A stretch of 44,408 bases of DNA, taken from positions 84,676 to 129,083 of the forward strand of contig BFEA01000411.1 of NCBI GenBank assembly GCA_003427395.1, given 5' to 3'. The DNA is from Chara braunii (lineage: Eukaryota; Streptophyta; Charophyceae; Charales; Characeae). Below, one piece after another: positions 10,448-20,197 of this stretch. Numbering within the stretch: the stretch's first letter is position 1; each line of letters opens with the position of its first letter. The position numbers and the translations under genes are program-made. The notes beneath the pieces are model-generated. The model searched no databases. It was not told where the DNA came from and worked only from the letters and a program-made list of their open reading frames with translations.

Positions 10448-11095
10448 ACATTACGCTAGCTCCCCCTTGTTGATTACCGACTTTACTCCCATCCTACCAG
10501 ACTGTCGTTAACTTCCCGGAGAGTTGTCTCCTTCCTCCCTCCTCCTCCCATGTACACCACGTTACGGGCGTTTCTCACGAAATCCGGCACATCCGTCACT
10601 TCGCTAAGCTTACAGTGCACGGGACCCTCCCGCCGCGGGAGGGCACTGTCTGCGCAGTTGCAGACACCAACGAACTACTGAGACGCAATCCGATGGTTGT
10701 GGAGCGACTGACCCACGGTAGGATTTTTTTTCCACACCAAAAGGAGTCGCTGACACATGTACTCAGCTAGCGGTTCGGGCAGGTCGGCTCGTATCTTCCC
10801 AACTACTAGCTCCCTCAACTTTCGCAACGATAAATTTAGGTAACAAGTCACTGTCACACAAAACTTCCTTCGTATGCTTATCCTAAACTTTCGCCATACT
10901 ACCCCGGCGAGCAGATCCTTGAGAGCTTTCCTATAAGCGGGTTTGGAGAATAGGTTAACTGCCAACACCAGCAGTAGCAGTCGCGATAGATCGTGCTTAT
11001 AAAGTTTTTTCTTGTACCAGGGATTCCGAATAGCCTTGTGCAACTCACGCTTCAGCTCCTTATTGGCTTTAGATAGCTCCCTCGGCTACCACTTC
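10448..11095 (-). pseudogene. PLE1 ORF2, middle part: linker with CxC motif
   Basis: This joins nuclease and RT. The segment AIRNPWYKKKLYKHDLSRLL, then RKFRISIRRKFCVTVT and LHNHRIASQ, is basic and helical. A TAG stop at about 10675 is followed in frame by VGVCNCADSALPRREGPVHC, which holds the CxC (C-N-C). PLE2 has the corresponding LHNQW... and CCCTCTEYDLPRSGGHV, so the alignment is secure. A short CxC domain between nuclease and RT is the published hallmark of N-terminal-endonuclease PLEs. An eight-G run near 11104 causes the frame change from the nuclease ORF; one G fewer restores a reading (GGVFRIEKW) matching GGIFRVVRI in PLE2. The TAG and the G run could be mutations or sequencing errors. 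Confidence 0.75.
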
Positions 11096-11902
11096 TCAAT
11101 TCTGAATACCCCCCCCGGCCTCCAGCTCGGTTTTGCTCTCCTTCAATGGTTTTACCACCCCATCCGCTTTCAACAGTGTTTCCCCGACCTCTTTTCGTAC
11201 CGTATTCCAGTTCGGTGTCCACACCGTCCCTCCCTCTGATTTAAACTTCTTTCTTCCTTCCCATGCCCTCCGACATACCTCAACGAGCTTGGTTGTCCGG
11301 AACTCGTCAGCTTCGAAGATCAAAGGTCGTTCGGTACGTATATCGAGTGACCGTGCTTTCCTTCTCTCCTTCCTCCCTTTTTGCTTTTTTCGGCCTCCCT
11401 TCCTCCGCTTTCCTTTTGCATTTAGTGACGGACACCACCGTCTGATAAAGGTGTTCTCAACCTTTTCCAGATCGTTTTTCGAAACGAAGGCGATCGGAAG
11501 GGCCACGTAACTACCATGCCCGTGTCTTTTGAGCCAACTATAAAGCTTGGAATGTCGAGACCCCTCCTGATTGTATGCTCTGTACGTGTGTTCCTCCCAT
11601 CGCTTAAGTAACTCCCGACTAGTCTGACCGATATACTGAGCTCTCACACTAGGGTCGATTAGCACGTACACACACGACTCCGGGTTTTCCCACTCCTCGA
11701 CATCCCTATCTATCAAGTCTAACCAGTTCCCTAAAAACTTCACCCCCCACTGTAACTCCCCGTTTAGGACGAGCAACACTACTATATATCTCAACACACT
11801 TTCAAGAATCCCTCTCGGTCGTCTAATCCCTACAGTGGGTACGTTTGCCAGTTTCTTCCGCATATCTAAATGATTACTGAGCTCACTCCATACGCTGGTC
11901 AC
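11096..11902 (-). pseudogene. PLE1 ORF2, N-terminal part: GIY-YIG endonuclease
   Basis: A 268-codon open stretch with the GIY-YIG fold signature. CVYVLIDPSVRAQYIGQT (about 77-94) supplies the VYV and YIG strands, SRELLKRWEEHTYRA the catalytic Arg and the His-bearing helix, and LEKVENTFIRRWCPSLNAKG the catalytic Glu and the Asn. A Lys/Arg-rich stretch (about 163-190) follows. In PLEs this nuclease nicks target DNA to prime reverse transcription. It lies N-terminal to the RT, opposite to canonical Penelope. I do not see the CCHH zinc motif of other PLE nucleases, which matches the Chlamys type. The first ~70 residues (RGILESVLRYIVVLLVLNGE) have a counterpart in PLE2. The frame overlaps the ORF1 stop by about 20 bases, and no strong ATG context decides the start. 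Confidence 0.85.
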
Positions 11903-13427
11903 TACACCCTGGTTCGTTCACAGGGTCTTGCGTTGGTGCTCCGCGTGCGTCTTGAGCTGGTGCTCCGCGTGCGTCGTGGCACGCTTCTTGAACTTCCCTA
12001 ATGATGATGCCACCACCACGTGGTCTTGGCGTAACTGCTGACTGTTGAGTTGCTTCGATGCTGAAGTACATTACCCTCAGATCAATTAGCTCATCGACTG
12101 CGTCAGGTCGTCCTCTGTACGCAACCCCTGCTTCTCTACACATCGCCTCTATGGTCGGCTTTGTCTTCTTGCTAAGGAACTTGCGAAGCGCCTTTCGCAA
12201 GCCCATCATCGTTCGGTAGTCGTCCGCAGCTGGCGCTCCTTCCCACAGGCTGGATTCCTAATACGGGTACCCAAGTTGTACCCCATCATTACGGGCCCGA
12301 CGCTGAGGCACTCCAAGTCGGGGAGAGCTCTCCATAGCCCCAGGCGTGAGCGAGGCTGATGTGGAAGCTCTCCCCACCTTAGCAGGCGACTCCGCCGGTG
12401 GGCTGACTTGGGCTGCCGTTTTCTCTTCTCCAGGCGCTCCTCGGGGGGTTCCTTCGCCTCCTCCTCAGAGCTTGACGAATTGGCCACTGCTTTGCCTTTC
12501 ACGGCTTTTTCCGATACCACCGCCTTACGCAACTTCTTATCGAACATTTTCTCAAATTCTTCTCTCATTGCTTCTTTCTGTTTCGCCAGGAGCACTTGCA
12601 ACTTCCACTCCCGATCCGCTTCCTTTTCTCCTTTGTGTTCTTTTTTTCAAGCTCAATTCTATTTCGTTCCTCTCTGGCTACTAGCTCTTCCTCCTGTCTC
12701 CTTCTCCGTTCATTAGCTTCTCAGGTTTCGTTCTCCTGTCGCTGCTCAACTTCCATCTGTCTCTGTGAAAATTGACACACCATCCGAATTGACTCCTCCT
12801 GGTCTCTACTAAGTCCACTTGCGTTAACTGGCCCGTTGGATGAAGAACTGCTAGCGCCATCATTAAGTTGCCTCCCACCACCGTTACATCCGCTGCCACC
12901 ATTCCCATTAATATGTCCGTTGTTGTTTCAATTGTTCCCTTGTCGCGGCGCATTACACTCTCTGGAGATATGGCCGAGCTGATTGCAGTTGTAGCACCTT
13001 GCTGATCTTCTCCAATCGCCACCATTCCCTCCGTTTCCGTTGCTCCCACCTCCGTTGTTGTTCCAACCTCCTCCGTTACCATTCCGCCCGTTTCCGTTCC
13101 AGTTACCCCCGTTTCCTCCATTCCAATTCCCGCTGTTATTGCCACCGTTACCATTCCCCCAGTTACCCCCATTGCCGTTTCCGCCATTCCATCCACCGCC
13201 TCCACCGTTACCGTTGCCTCCATAGCCACCGCCTCCACTGCCACCGCCCCAGTTGCCTCCATGGGAGCACCCCCATTGCCACCGTTGTTCCTACCTCCAC
13301 CGCCTTCTCCGCTGGTGCTGCTCCAGTTGCCGCCTCCGTTATTACCCCCACCTCCGTTATTCCCGATACTCCAATTCCCTCTTCCGCCATTGCCTCGACC
13401 ATTTCCGTTATCACCACCGCTAGCCAT
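11883..13427 (-). pseudogene. PLE1 ORF1: Gly/Asn-rich, CCHC zinc knuckle, coiled coil, SAP-like
   Basis: A Gag-like protein encoded ahead of the nuclease/RT. It begins MASGGDNGNGRGNGG at 13427 and runs through roughly 150 residues made almost only of Gly, Asn and Trp. The zinc knuckle is CYNCNQLGHISREC (CX2CX4HX4C, near 12947-12988). Then come a Gln/Glu/Arg-rich segment (FSQRQMEVEQRQENE; RRRRQEEELVAREERNRIEL), a Lys-rich coiled coil (LLAKQKEAMREEFEKMFDKK) and a C-terminal motif FLSKKTKPTIEAMCREAGVA resembling a SAP helix-turn-helix. Frame changes near 13262, 12605 and 12210 and stops after the knuckle (TGA) and before the coiled coil break it. PLE2 ORF1 has the same order. A role in RNA binding or particle formation is inferred from the knuckle plus coiled coil. 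Confidence 0.7.
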
Positions 13428-13585
13428 TGCGGGTACTGCTTACGAATTCGTCGTTTTTTTCTTATGCTCTTCGCTTGAATGATATCTCCACTCCGTCTTC
13501 GACTCAGCTCCAGGACAGATCCTATTGCTACGAGGCCACCAGAGCGCAGGTCGAAAATCCTGGCAGGTTGCCGTCGTCGGTAGTT

Positions 13586-14500
13586 GATGCAGAAAACAGG
13601 TGTCAGTATATGTAACCAACACATAGCCGTGCTAACGCGGCGTACACATGTGTGAAACAATCTCGAAATATTTCACGAAAGATCATATTTAACGTGCATG
13701 AACACCATAGCCGTAGCTATGGTCACCTCCCTCCACTTCGTCAGGAAAGAGTGAAAGCCCAAGAGAAGAGAGTGCTGGCATCCCCGACTAGTTTCGGTCG
13801 CTGCCAGTTCGCGACCTCATCAGGGGGAACAGTTTCGAGATGTCGAATTCCTAGGAACTACCTGTCCTAAGTACTTGATCGTCACATCTAGAGACTACTC
13901 GAAAACTCACTTCTCAGTACTACATCTCCGAAAACCGTGGGCGTGTCCTTCAGCCGCTGTAGATGCCTTCGCCAGCGTTCTCAGTCGGGTTCAGGACTCC
14001 TCAGCCGCCCTACTGATTTTTCATTTTTTCCTCCTCTCTCGACATGTCCTGTGCGAATCGGAAAAAACAAACCACCCTGAGTAGACATCCTTAAAAAATC
14101 TTACGAAATCCATAAGAATCCCAATTGAATAAACTCCTAAAATCCTACGAAATCCACAAGAAACCCAAATCAATAAACTCCGAAACAGGAAATCCAAAAC
14201 GTGTGAGCTTAGTCCAAGCCTCAGTCCTCTGGGTGTTCGTCGGCTTGCCACATTCTTACCCCTCGAAGCAATGCTGTATTCATCACCGCTTCACGAAAAA
14301 GCCCCCGCTACTACGTTTCAGAAAACGTGTTACTGCTCAGTCAGTGAAACCTCCATTATCTGACTCAGTAAAAGCTCTTAGCTAGGCCCACGGTCATATA
14401 ACCCTTTCTTTACCCCATCCCTGCTTCATTCACCCTTTACGACTCCTTAAACCCTCCCTGTATACATACCACATTTGTGCTATGTAACCATACTCCCGTG
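13586..14500 (-). repeat. PLE1 pseudo-LTR B (5' copy of the 3' UTR)
   Basis: Direct repeat of 8042-8983. It lies upstream of ORF1 in element orientation and contains no trace of RT, so it equals a neighbouring tandem copy truncated to its 3' UTR. The ORF1 start lies about 160 bp inside the unique region. Confidence 0.9.
13782..13827 (-). ncRNA. Type I hammerhead ribozyme motif, pseudo-LTR B
   Basis: Same layout as in pseudo-LTR A, but stem II is perfect: GGUCGC/GCGACC closing the loop GAACUGGCA. The core CUGAUGAG...GAAAC, two-nucleotide UA and GUC are intact, and CCCC/GGGG forms stem I, with a possible further CUG/CAG pairing beyond an internal loop. Cleavage is predicted after position 13786 on the minus strand, about 200 nt before the end of the repeat. 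Confidence 0.85.
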
Positions 14501-14514
14501 TATATTACATACTC

Positions 14515-14516
<2 letters not shown>

Positions 14517-14555
<39 letters not shown>
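14517..14555. repeat. (GT)n microsatellite on the 5' side of PLE1
   Basis: GT run ending in GTACACAC, separated from the PLE1 boundary by 16 bp. It mirrors the run at 8005-8039. Confidence 0.9.
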
Positions 14556-14556
<1 letters not shown>

Positions 14557-14799
14557 ACACTGGGTGGGAGGTGGGGGGGGGGAACTGTGGGGAGAGAGAG
14601 TGTGTCTATGGAACAGTGTGAATGCATTTGGCACAGTCAACGGACCAGATTCATTCAGCCTGCAAATCTCGAATGTTTCCAGACCATTGACAGCACCAGA
14701 CTCAGCAGCAGTTTGCCCAAAAAAGAAAGAACAAAAGCAAAAAACAAGAACAAACGCTTTGAAAAAAAAAAAGAAAAAAAAAAAGAAAAGAAAGACGCT

Positions 14800-15286
14800 T
14801 TGGACGTGATAGCACTTGAATACATTCCCAGAAGTACTTGTGTGAGTATGCCCTCAGTGAGGGTGTTACACTGGGGCAGTCAGATCCACGAGAGAAGAAA
14901 GATACAGCGGGGCAGTCAGATCCAGGACAGAAGATACATGTAAGCAGTCATCTTAGGCTGCAGCGTAGTTCTATCGGCCAGACTCTCTTCTGGGCAGGCA
15001 TGCCCTGCAGCATGATGTCTGTTCAGTCAGCCAAACAATTACTTTTATTTTATTTTATTTTACTTTTTATTTTAGAAAATAGCACCTGCGTAAGCCCTCT
15101 TTCCCGGTGGTGGTGAGAGAACCGTCAGAATAGAGGGCTTATCTGTCGGGCTGCTCCATCTATAGGTGGGGAGGTGCAGCCCCCCACCAAGAGCGGGAGC
15201 CTCCCCCTGGGAGAGCTAAGCTAGCGGTGCCTGCTCCTATCAGCACCTCTAGCATCAGCTGGGGTTGAAGAAGAAAGAAAGAAACA

Positions 15287-15346
<60 letters not shown>

Positions 15347-15728
15347 AAAAGAAATTGAAACTGCACTGTGGTCAGGAAAGCAGTTGGATACATTCCCAGA
15401 AGTAGCAGTGTGAGTATGCCCTCCTTGAGGGCGTCAAAGCCATCCATGGAATCACAGACCCCTGCCGCGTGGGTGGCAGGGTGAATCTCGGGGTTGGGTG
15501 ATATTCAAGGGTGGTAAGCTTTGCCTTTGTAGGGTTTGTTTTTGCTGTTTTTTCTTTAGGTTATCCGTGTTGTGCACAATAGGGATTTTGTCACTTCGTT
15601 AAATTTGCAGTGCAGTTTTCTGGATTGTAACCTTTTCAATGATGCGAGGAACGTCGGACCCGTTTTCTGGGTTTTATAATTCAAAAGCGGCCGCCGGAGT
15701 GCCTGGATCATACGGCACTCTGGCCGCC

Positions 15729-15767
<39 letters not shown>

Positions 15768-16025
15768 AGGAATGCGCCCTGCCTTGCTGACAGGGCACTA
15801 CAAAGAAAACAAACAAACAAACAAACAAACAAAAAAAACAAAAAAAAACAAAAAAAAAAAAATCATAACATTTCCCACTATCCATAATAGTGGTGAGATA
15901 CATTCCTGAAAGTACTACTGTGAGCATGGGCAGAAAAACATAAATCATAACATTTCCTACTACCCAGAATAGTGGCGAGATACATTCCGGAACGTACTAC
16001 TGTGAGTATGGCCTGGGTCAGGGCC
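14800..16025 (+). repeat. Dispersed GATACATTCC-motif repeat, four copies, with A-rich runs
   Basis: A motif close to GATACATTCCNGAAAGTACT followed by GTGAGTATG occurs near 14818, 15387, 15898 and 15989. The first two are directly followed by short hairpins whose stems differ but still pair (CCCTCAgtGAGGG and GCCCTCcttGAGGGC). A-rich runs, a (GAAA)n tract (15268-15353), a poly-A run (15733-15765) and AAAC repeats (15810-15862) lie between. An inverted repeat with an 11-bp stem sits at 15688-15728. No protein gene is seen from 14556 to 16040. Confidence 0.6.
15043..15190 (-). mobile_element. A-tailed retroposon tail, copy 2
   Basis: On the minus strand it carries CCCCACCTATAGATGGAG, the diverged form of the block in copies 1 and 3, and ends in an A-rich tail seen as TTTTATTTTATTTTA-like sequence at 15043-15074. 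Its head is the least conserved of the three. Confidence 0.45.
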
Positions 16026-16058
16026 TTCCCCTACATATAGGCTTCATAAGAAATGTTC

Positions 16059-17115
16059 GAAATGCCCCTCCGACGTCCATTTATTTGCGGTATGCCCCGC
16101 CGACGGCAGGCTTACCCTGTCGCGCCCCTCCGGAATGATTGAAGTTTCCGAAAAATCCCTGGCATCGTTTGCGCCTGACATATGTTCAATATGGCCCTAC
16201 GGGTACTGGTTCCAAATTTCCAGTATGCCCCAGTAGCTCCCCTCCCAGCCCCTGGAGCATGGTCCCATTAGCAGTCGGATAGGAGTGTGGCCTATCCAGT
16301 GTGACAGTGTGACACTGAGTGGCAGCGGGCTGACAGGTTCATTAAGAATTTATGGGCTGAGAAAACAGGAGAAAGGCAAAAAAAAGAGAAAAAGGAAACA
16401 GAGACCTGCCACTGGAAGTCACGGCAGAGTGCTTCCCAGTCATCAGATCACAGATGATCTGATGGTGGTGGTTGTAACAACAGTGAACAAAGTAACTGCC
16501 ACATTTTCTGGAATAAACTCGACTTCTGTCAGCAGGGATCCTGATACCCTCCATATATATACACTCCGTGATTGAAGGAGGGCTCCACCCAATAAGATAA
16601 TTGCACAACAGCAAGTAAAATACTGAAAATCTTCTATCCGGTGGGCCTATGGCCGACCCCACCCTCTTTTGGGGTTGGCCACCCCCTCAACCGATTGAAA
16701 AGATTCTGGCGGGAAGCTTTCTTTGCACGGGCATGCCCAGTGTTAAGGAGAGGAGGAGGGGAACAAAGATCTCCTTACTTTTTCGGGTAATAAAATAAAT
16801 GTAAAATACTGACCGTGGGATCACTCAAGAGTACTGCACGGCAGGATTTGGGTCACTCAACTGTCCCACAAACTCGTTTTTATCCTATCCCGTTGGGACC
16901 ATGCTCCAGGGGAGCGGCCTCAAGTGCCACCAACTGCCACAGGGGCACGCTGGAAAGTTGCACCCCTCACTGACACAAGGGCTATTTCGCACCCAAAAAA
17001 AAAATAAAAAAAAATAAAAAAAAATGGAAAACTTCAGAGGTCCCAGGGGCACGGCAGGGCAAGTCGGCCGTTTGAGGGGCATACAGCAAATAAATAGAAG
17101 TCGGAGGGGCATTTC
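16059..17115. mobile_element. Element with ~210-bp inverted terminal regions
   Basis: The left arm (16059-16268) starts GAAATGCCCCTCCGAC and ends CCTGGAGCATGGTCCCA. The right arm (16894-17115) is its diverged reverse complement, with the same blocks in reverse order. The ~620 bp between the arms has no recognisable ORF. It looks like a foldback-type or non-autonomous DNA transposon. I saw no clear target-site duplication, so the exact ends are uncertain. Confidence 0.55.
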
Positions 17116-18039
17116 AAAAAAATTCCCTTACAAAAATGGTTTTTCCCAGCTTTTCCAGATTTTAAAACCTAATTTTCTAAGAATTAAAGAAAGCAAAATC
17201 CTTCTCCGGGTTTTCCTGTCAGCCAATGGGCTGGAAGCCAGTGAATTCGTGGCTTCTTTTTGAGGATGGGTTCTTCGGTCAGCCAATGGGCTGCTTCCTC
17301 TGATTTTCATTTTTCTAGTTTTGTTGATTCTGTGGAGGCCGAGAGCAACACGGAAACATTGCAAAATCACCCCCCACTTTTTTTTCTTTTTTTTTTTTTA
17401 AACAAGCCTAATTTCAATTAAAGCCTGGAAACGGGCCCAGCCAGCGTCTCTCACATGAATGTTGCAGCCATACAAGGCTGAGAAAGGCACTTCCAGCCAA
17501 TCCCAACCCCGACCACAGTCGTCCGGCTACCGAGACCCCGGCCCCCCCCAGTACTAAAAAAGGAGGAAAACCAACATGTTCAGGCCTCAAGGCACAAAAG
17601 AAAACTACCATCCTGTAAAGACTAAAGGTCAGATCCCACTACCCTGGATTATTCATTTTTGACCCTCGATTACGAAGATCAACGGTCAGAAATGAGAAAT
17701 AGGGGCTAGTGGGATCTGGCCCAAACAATATCCTATCTGGGTTTCCAACCCTATGAAAAGTAACCATATCCTATCTGATTATCCTTTTTTTTTTTTTTTT
17801 TTCCAATCCTATCTGATTATCCTAACTGAGTGTCAAAAGATCCCCAGACACTTATCTACAGCAGTCAATTATCCTTATACGGCATTATGCAGTCTATCTC
17901 ACCCCATGTACTCGTAGTATCTCGTACATATGTACAAATTGTTACAGAGGGTGGCAAATTCACAGATTCACAAGTACACAATCTCGCAATTTTGCAAGTT
18001 CACAAAAAGTTATTAGAAAAAAACAAAGTAGGAAACGCT

Positions 18040-18084
<45 letters not shown>

Positions 18085-18090
18085 GAACAA
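16556..18090. other. Original copy of an artefactually duplicated segment
   Basis: These 1,535 bp reappear at 23635-25169 with a constant offset of 7,079 and no difference that I found, including homopolymer lengths. The second copy starts directly after a Nextera junction adapter and ends at an N, so the duplication comes from assembly. The content is anonymous: the right half of the inverted-repeat element, T-rich runs, and no gene. Confidence 0.85.
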
Positions 18091-18201
18091 CCCGAGCGGG
18101 TGCTAGGGGTGCTGGTAAGAGCAGACAGCACTAGCACGCCCGGGGAGGCTCCATCTATTGGTGGGGAGCAGCACCTGCTGGAAAGCGGGTCCAGCGTCCC
18201 T
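18043..18201 (-). mobile_element. A-tailed retroposon tail, copy 3
   Basis: The minus strand begins GGGACGCTGGACCCGC, continues CAGCAGGTGCTGCTCCCCAC and CAATAGATGGAG, and ends in a 37-nt A tail (T run at 18043-18079). It matches copy 1 closely over its first ~50 bp. LINE relic C ends about 760 bp upstream on the same strand. From 18202 to 18964 I see no gene; this may be LINE 3' UTR. Confidence 0.6.
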
Positions 18202-18964
18202 GAACATTTGATTGAATGTTTGTAATACTTTGTATGAATGAATAAACATGCTGTAGTGTGGCATGTACCCTGTAGGGTCTGTCTACCCAGGATGATGTTT
18301 GACAGTTGGAAATCTGGGCAACTGGGTTGCTTGCCTACTTGCTAGCCCATAGAGGGTGACCGAGCTTGCCGATCCCCTGACTAGATGAAAGAGCACCGGG
18401 CAGGGTTATCTATCTCCTCTCCCTTGTCAGAATGTCCTTTCTTGCCTGTGGAACCTGGTACTGACATCTGTGAATGATATCCGGAGCGTGTAGGCAGGCT
18501 GTCCACCCGTTCCCGTTCCCCCTCACTTAGAACACGTGGCAAACCCGGCAGCTTCCATTCCTGTCTTTTGCTGAGCACTTTGACCCATTCCTCGCCATCT
18601 GCCTTGTATCTTTATGTAGTTCCGCTACGTTTGGCTTGCCTCGGCTGTCTGCTTCTGAGACCTTGATTCCGCCAGACGATGAGGACTTGTTACTTTGCTC
18701 TCCAGGTGGTGGCTGTTTCTGGCTACCCCCTCCTTGCACCTTCGTTTGAAGCCTCTGTCACGTCTCCCTGGGGGAAGAGGGTGGGGGGGTGGGAGGGATG
18801 CAGGTAGTGGAGGGGTGGTGCAATGATTTGAGGATAGGGGGGGTGGGAAGAGGGGTAGGTTAGGGAGAGAGGACAAGGATAAAGTTCTGATCTGGGTGCG
18901 GTAGTTGAAACCTTAGCACAGGGAGACGCTGCCAAGTGGGTTCGCTGACCACCCATCTTTTCCA

Positions 18965-20060
18965 CTAGATATTGAACTGGGAGTCCAGTTCGAAAAGCGA
19001 TTTGTTTTTATCCTGCCAAATGGAGTGGAAGACGGCCAGGCATTGCTGCTTCTCTAAGTGATCCTTGGAGGATTGCAGCTGTTGCTTTAGCTCTTTCCCT
19101 GCCTGTTGCGTATGGGTGGTGATTGTGTTGATGATTGCTTCCCTAGCCTGGGGGAAGCTAAATGCACCATCACTCCGTTCGTGGGAGCACCTCATTCTCC
19201 AGGCTAGGAGTAGGACTGCCAGACAGGTATAGGAGAATAAGTTTGTTTTGAAGGCATCCCATTGTCGAGTTTCGGGAGACTCAGTGCGCATATCCAGCAG
19301 GATTACTGCTGGATCCCACGGAAGGTGTTGACCTGTGAGGTGGTGCCATGCCGAATCCCACCAGCACCACAGCTGGGCAACGGTTACCATTGGACAAGTC
19401 AGCAGACAGTGTTCCAGGGTTGCTCTAGCAGGTTGGGTAGCTCTCCCACAGTAGGAGCAGATTGGTGAGAGGGTGCCTCTCTGTTCCAAGTCAGTCCGTG
19501 AAACTAGCCAATCGGGTGTGGGCGGGCATCTGCGAATGATCTGCCACTCGAGGGCTCGGTGGGCTGTGGGCATTATTTTGGTGTATGTAGACCATTCGAG
19601 GTCCTGCGGGTCTGCTGCCTGGAGCGGTGAGTCTCTCTCCCATCTTTTGATGAGCGTGCTTTGAGTTTGAGGCAGGGTCCGTGTTGCTTTGTACCCTCCT
19701 TTGACTGTATACTCCCAGATCTGCATTCCTTTACCTCCCTTCCATTCTCACTCCGCCGGGTCAAAGTGGAGTCTGCTGATCGGTGTAGTAGGCTCATATA
19801 CCCATCTGTCGTGGTTGCAGTTTTCCAACACTCCGATTCTCATGAGTTGGCAGATTGTTGTCTTGACATGTGTCGGCTCCGATACCAACCTCATGCTCAG
19901 CGCGACTTCCTGTTTCAGAGTGGGAGGGGGCCCGTGAAGCGTGTAGTAGGGGTGTGCCAAGGATTTTAGGAAAGTGGGGGTGGAGTCCCAGGACGGAACT
20001 GAGATCTCTGGTGCCAAGTTTCAAGGACAGATGTGCAAGTGGCTTCACGCTATGTATCAC
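18965..20060 (-). pseudogene. LINE relic C: C-terminal region with zf-RVT
   Basis: On the minus strand the frame reads TPISRLHFDPAE, an in-frame TGA where Trp is expected, then MQIWEYTVKGGYKATRTLPQ and about 250 open codons to 18965. The zf-RVT domain is well preserved: LEWQIIRRCPPTPDW, SPICSYCGRA, TLEHCLLTCP and WCWWDSAWHHLTGQHLPWD. A C-terminal helix rich in Gln, Lys and Glu follows (THTQQAGKELKQQLQSSKDH). It is the same family as LINE relic B but better preserved. The RT domain is missing, so the copy is 5' truncated, which is normal for LINE insertions. Confidence 0.8.
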
Positions 20061-20197
20061 CCGCGGTCACGACCGCGGGCCCGACGACCTCATGCAGTCA
20101 TGGTCATGCTCGCGGGGGCCAACCGCGGGGGCTAGGTGCGGCAAAAAAAAACCGTCATTTTTTCCTAGAATACTAGGCCAAAAAATATATATATATA

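Larger units (their letters stand above)
8042..14500 (-). mobile_element. PLE1: permuted Penelope-like element with ORF1, hammerheads and pseudo-LTRs
   Basis: Order on the minus strand: pseudo-LTR B (14500-13586), 5' leader, ORF1 (Gly/Asn-rich segment, CCHC knuckle, coiled coil, SAP-like motif), ORF2 (GIY-YIG nuclease, CxC linker, RT), pseudo-LTR A (8983-8042). A nuclease N-terminal to the RT and a CxC linker are established marks of the Naiad/Chlamys group of PLEs. A direct repeat of the 3' UTR at the 5' end is the usual pseudo-LTR outcome of tandem PLE insertion. Both repeats carry a hammerhead motif, and (GT)n flanks both sides. Frameshifts and stops make this copy defective, but all catalytic residues of the nuclease and RT are present. 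I infer a relatively young insertion because the two pseudo-LTRs are still very similar. Confidence 0.85.

Noticed and set aside
12999-13478. Long plus-strand ORFs opposite PLE1 ORF1
   Set aside because: Antisense shadows of the Gly/Asn-rich coding repeat; their frames follow its codon bias.
8042-14500. LTR retrotransposon, because of the 0.93-kb direct repeats
   Set aside because: No primer-binding site, protease, integrase or RNase H. The repeat equals the 3' UTR starting at the RT stop, which fits pseudo-LTRs.
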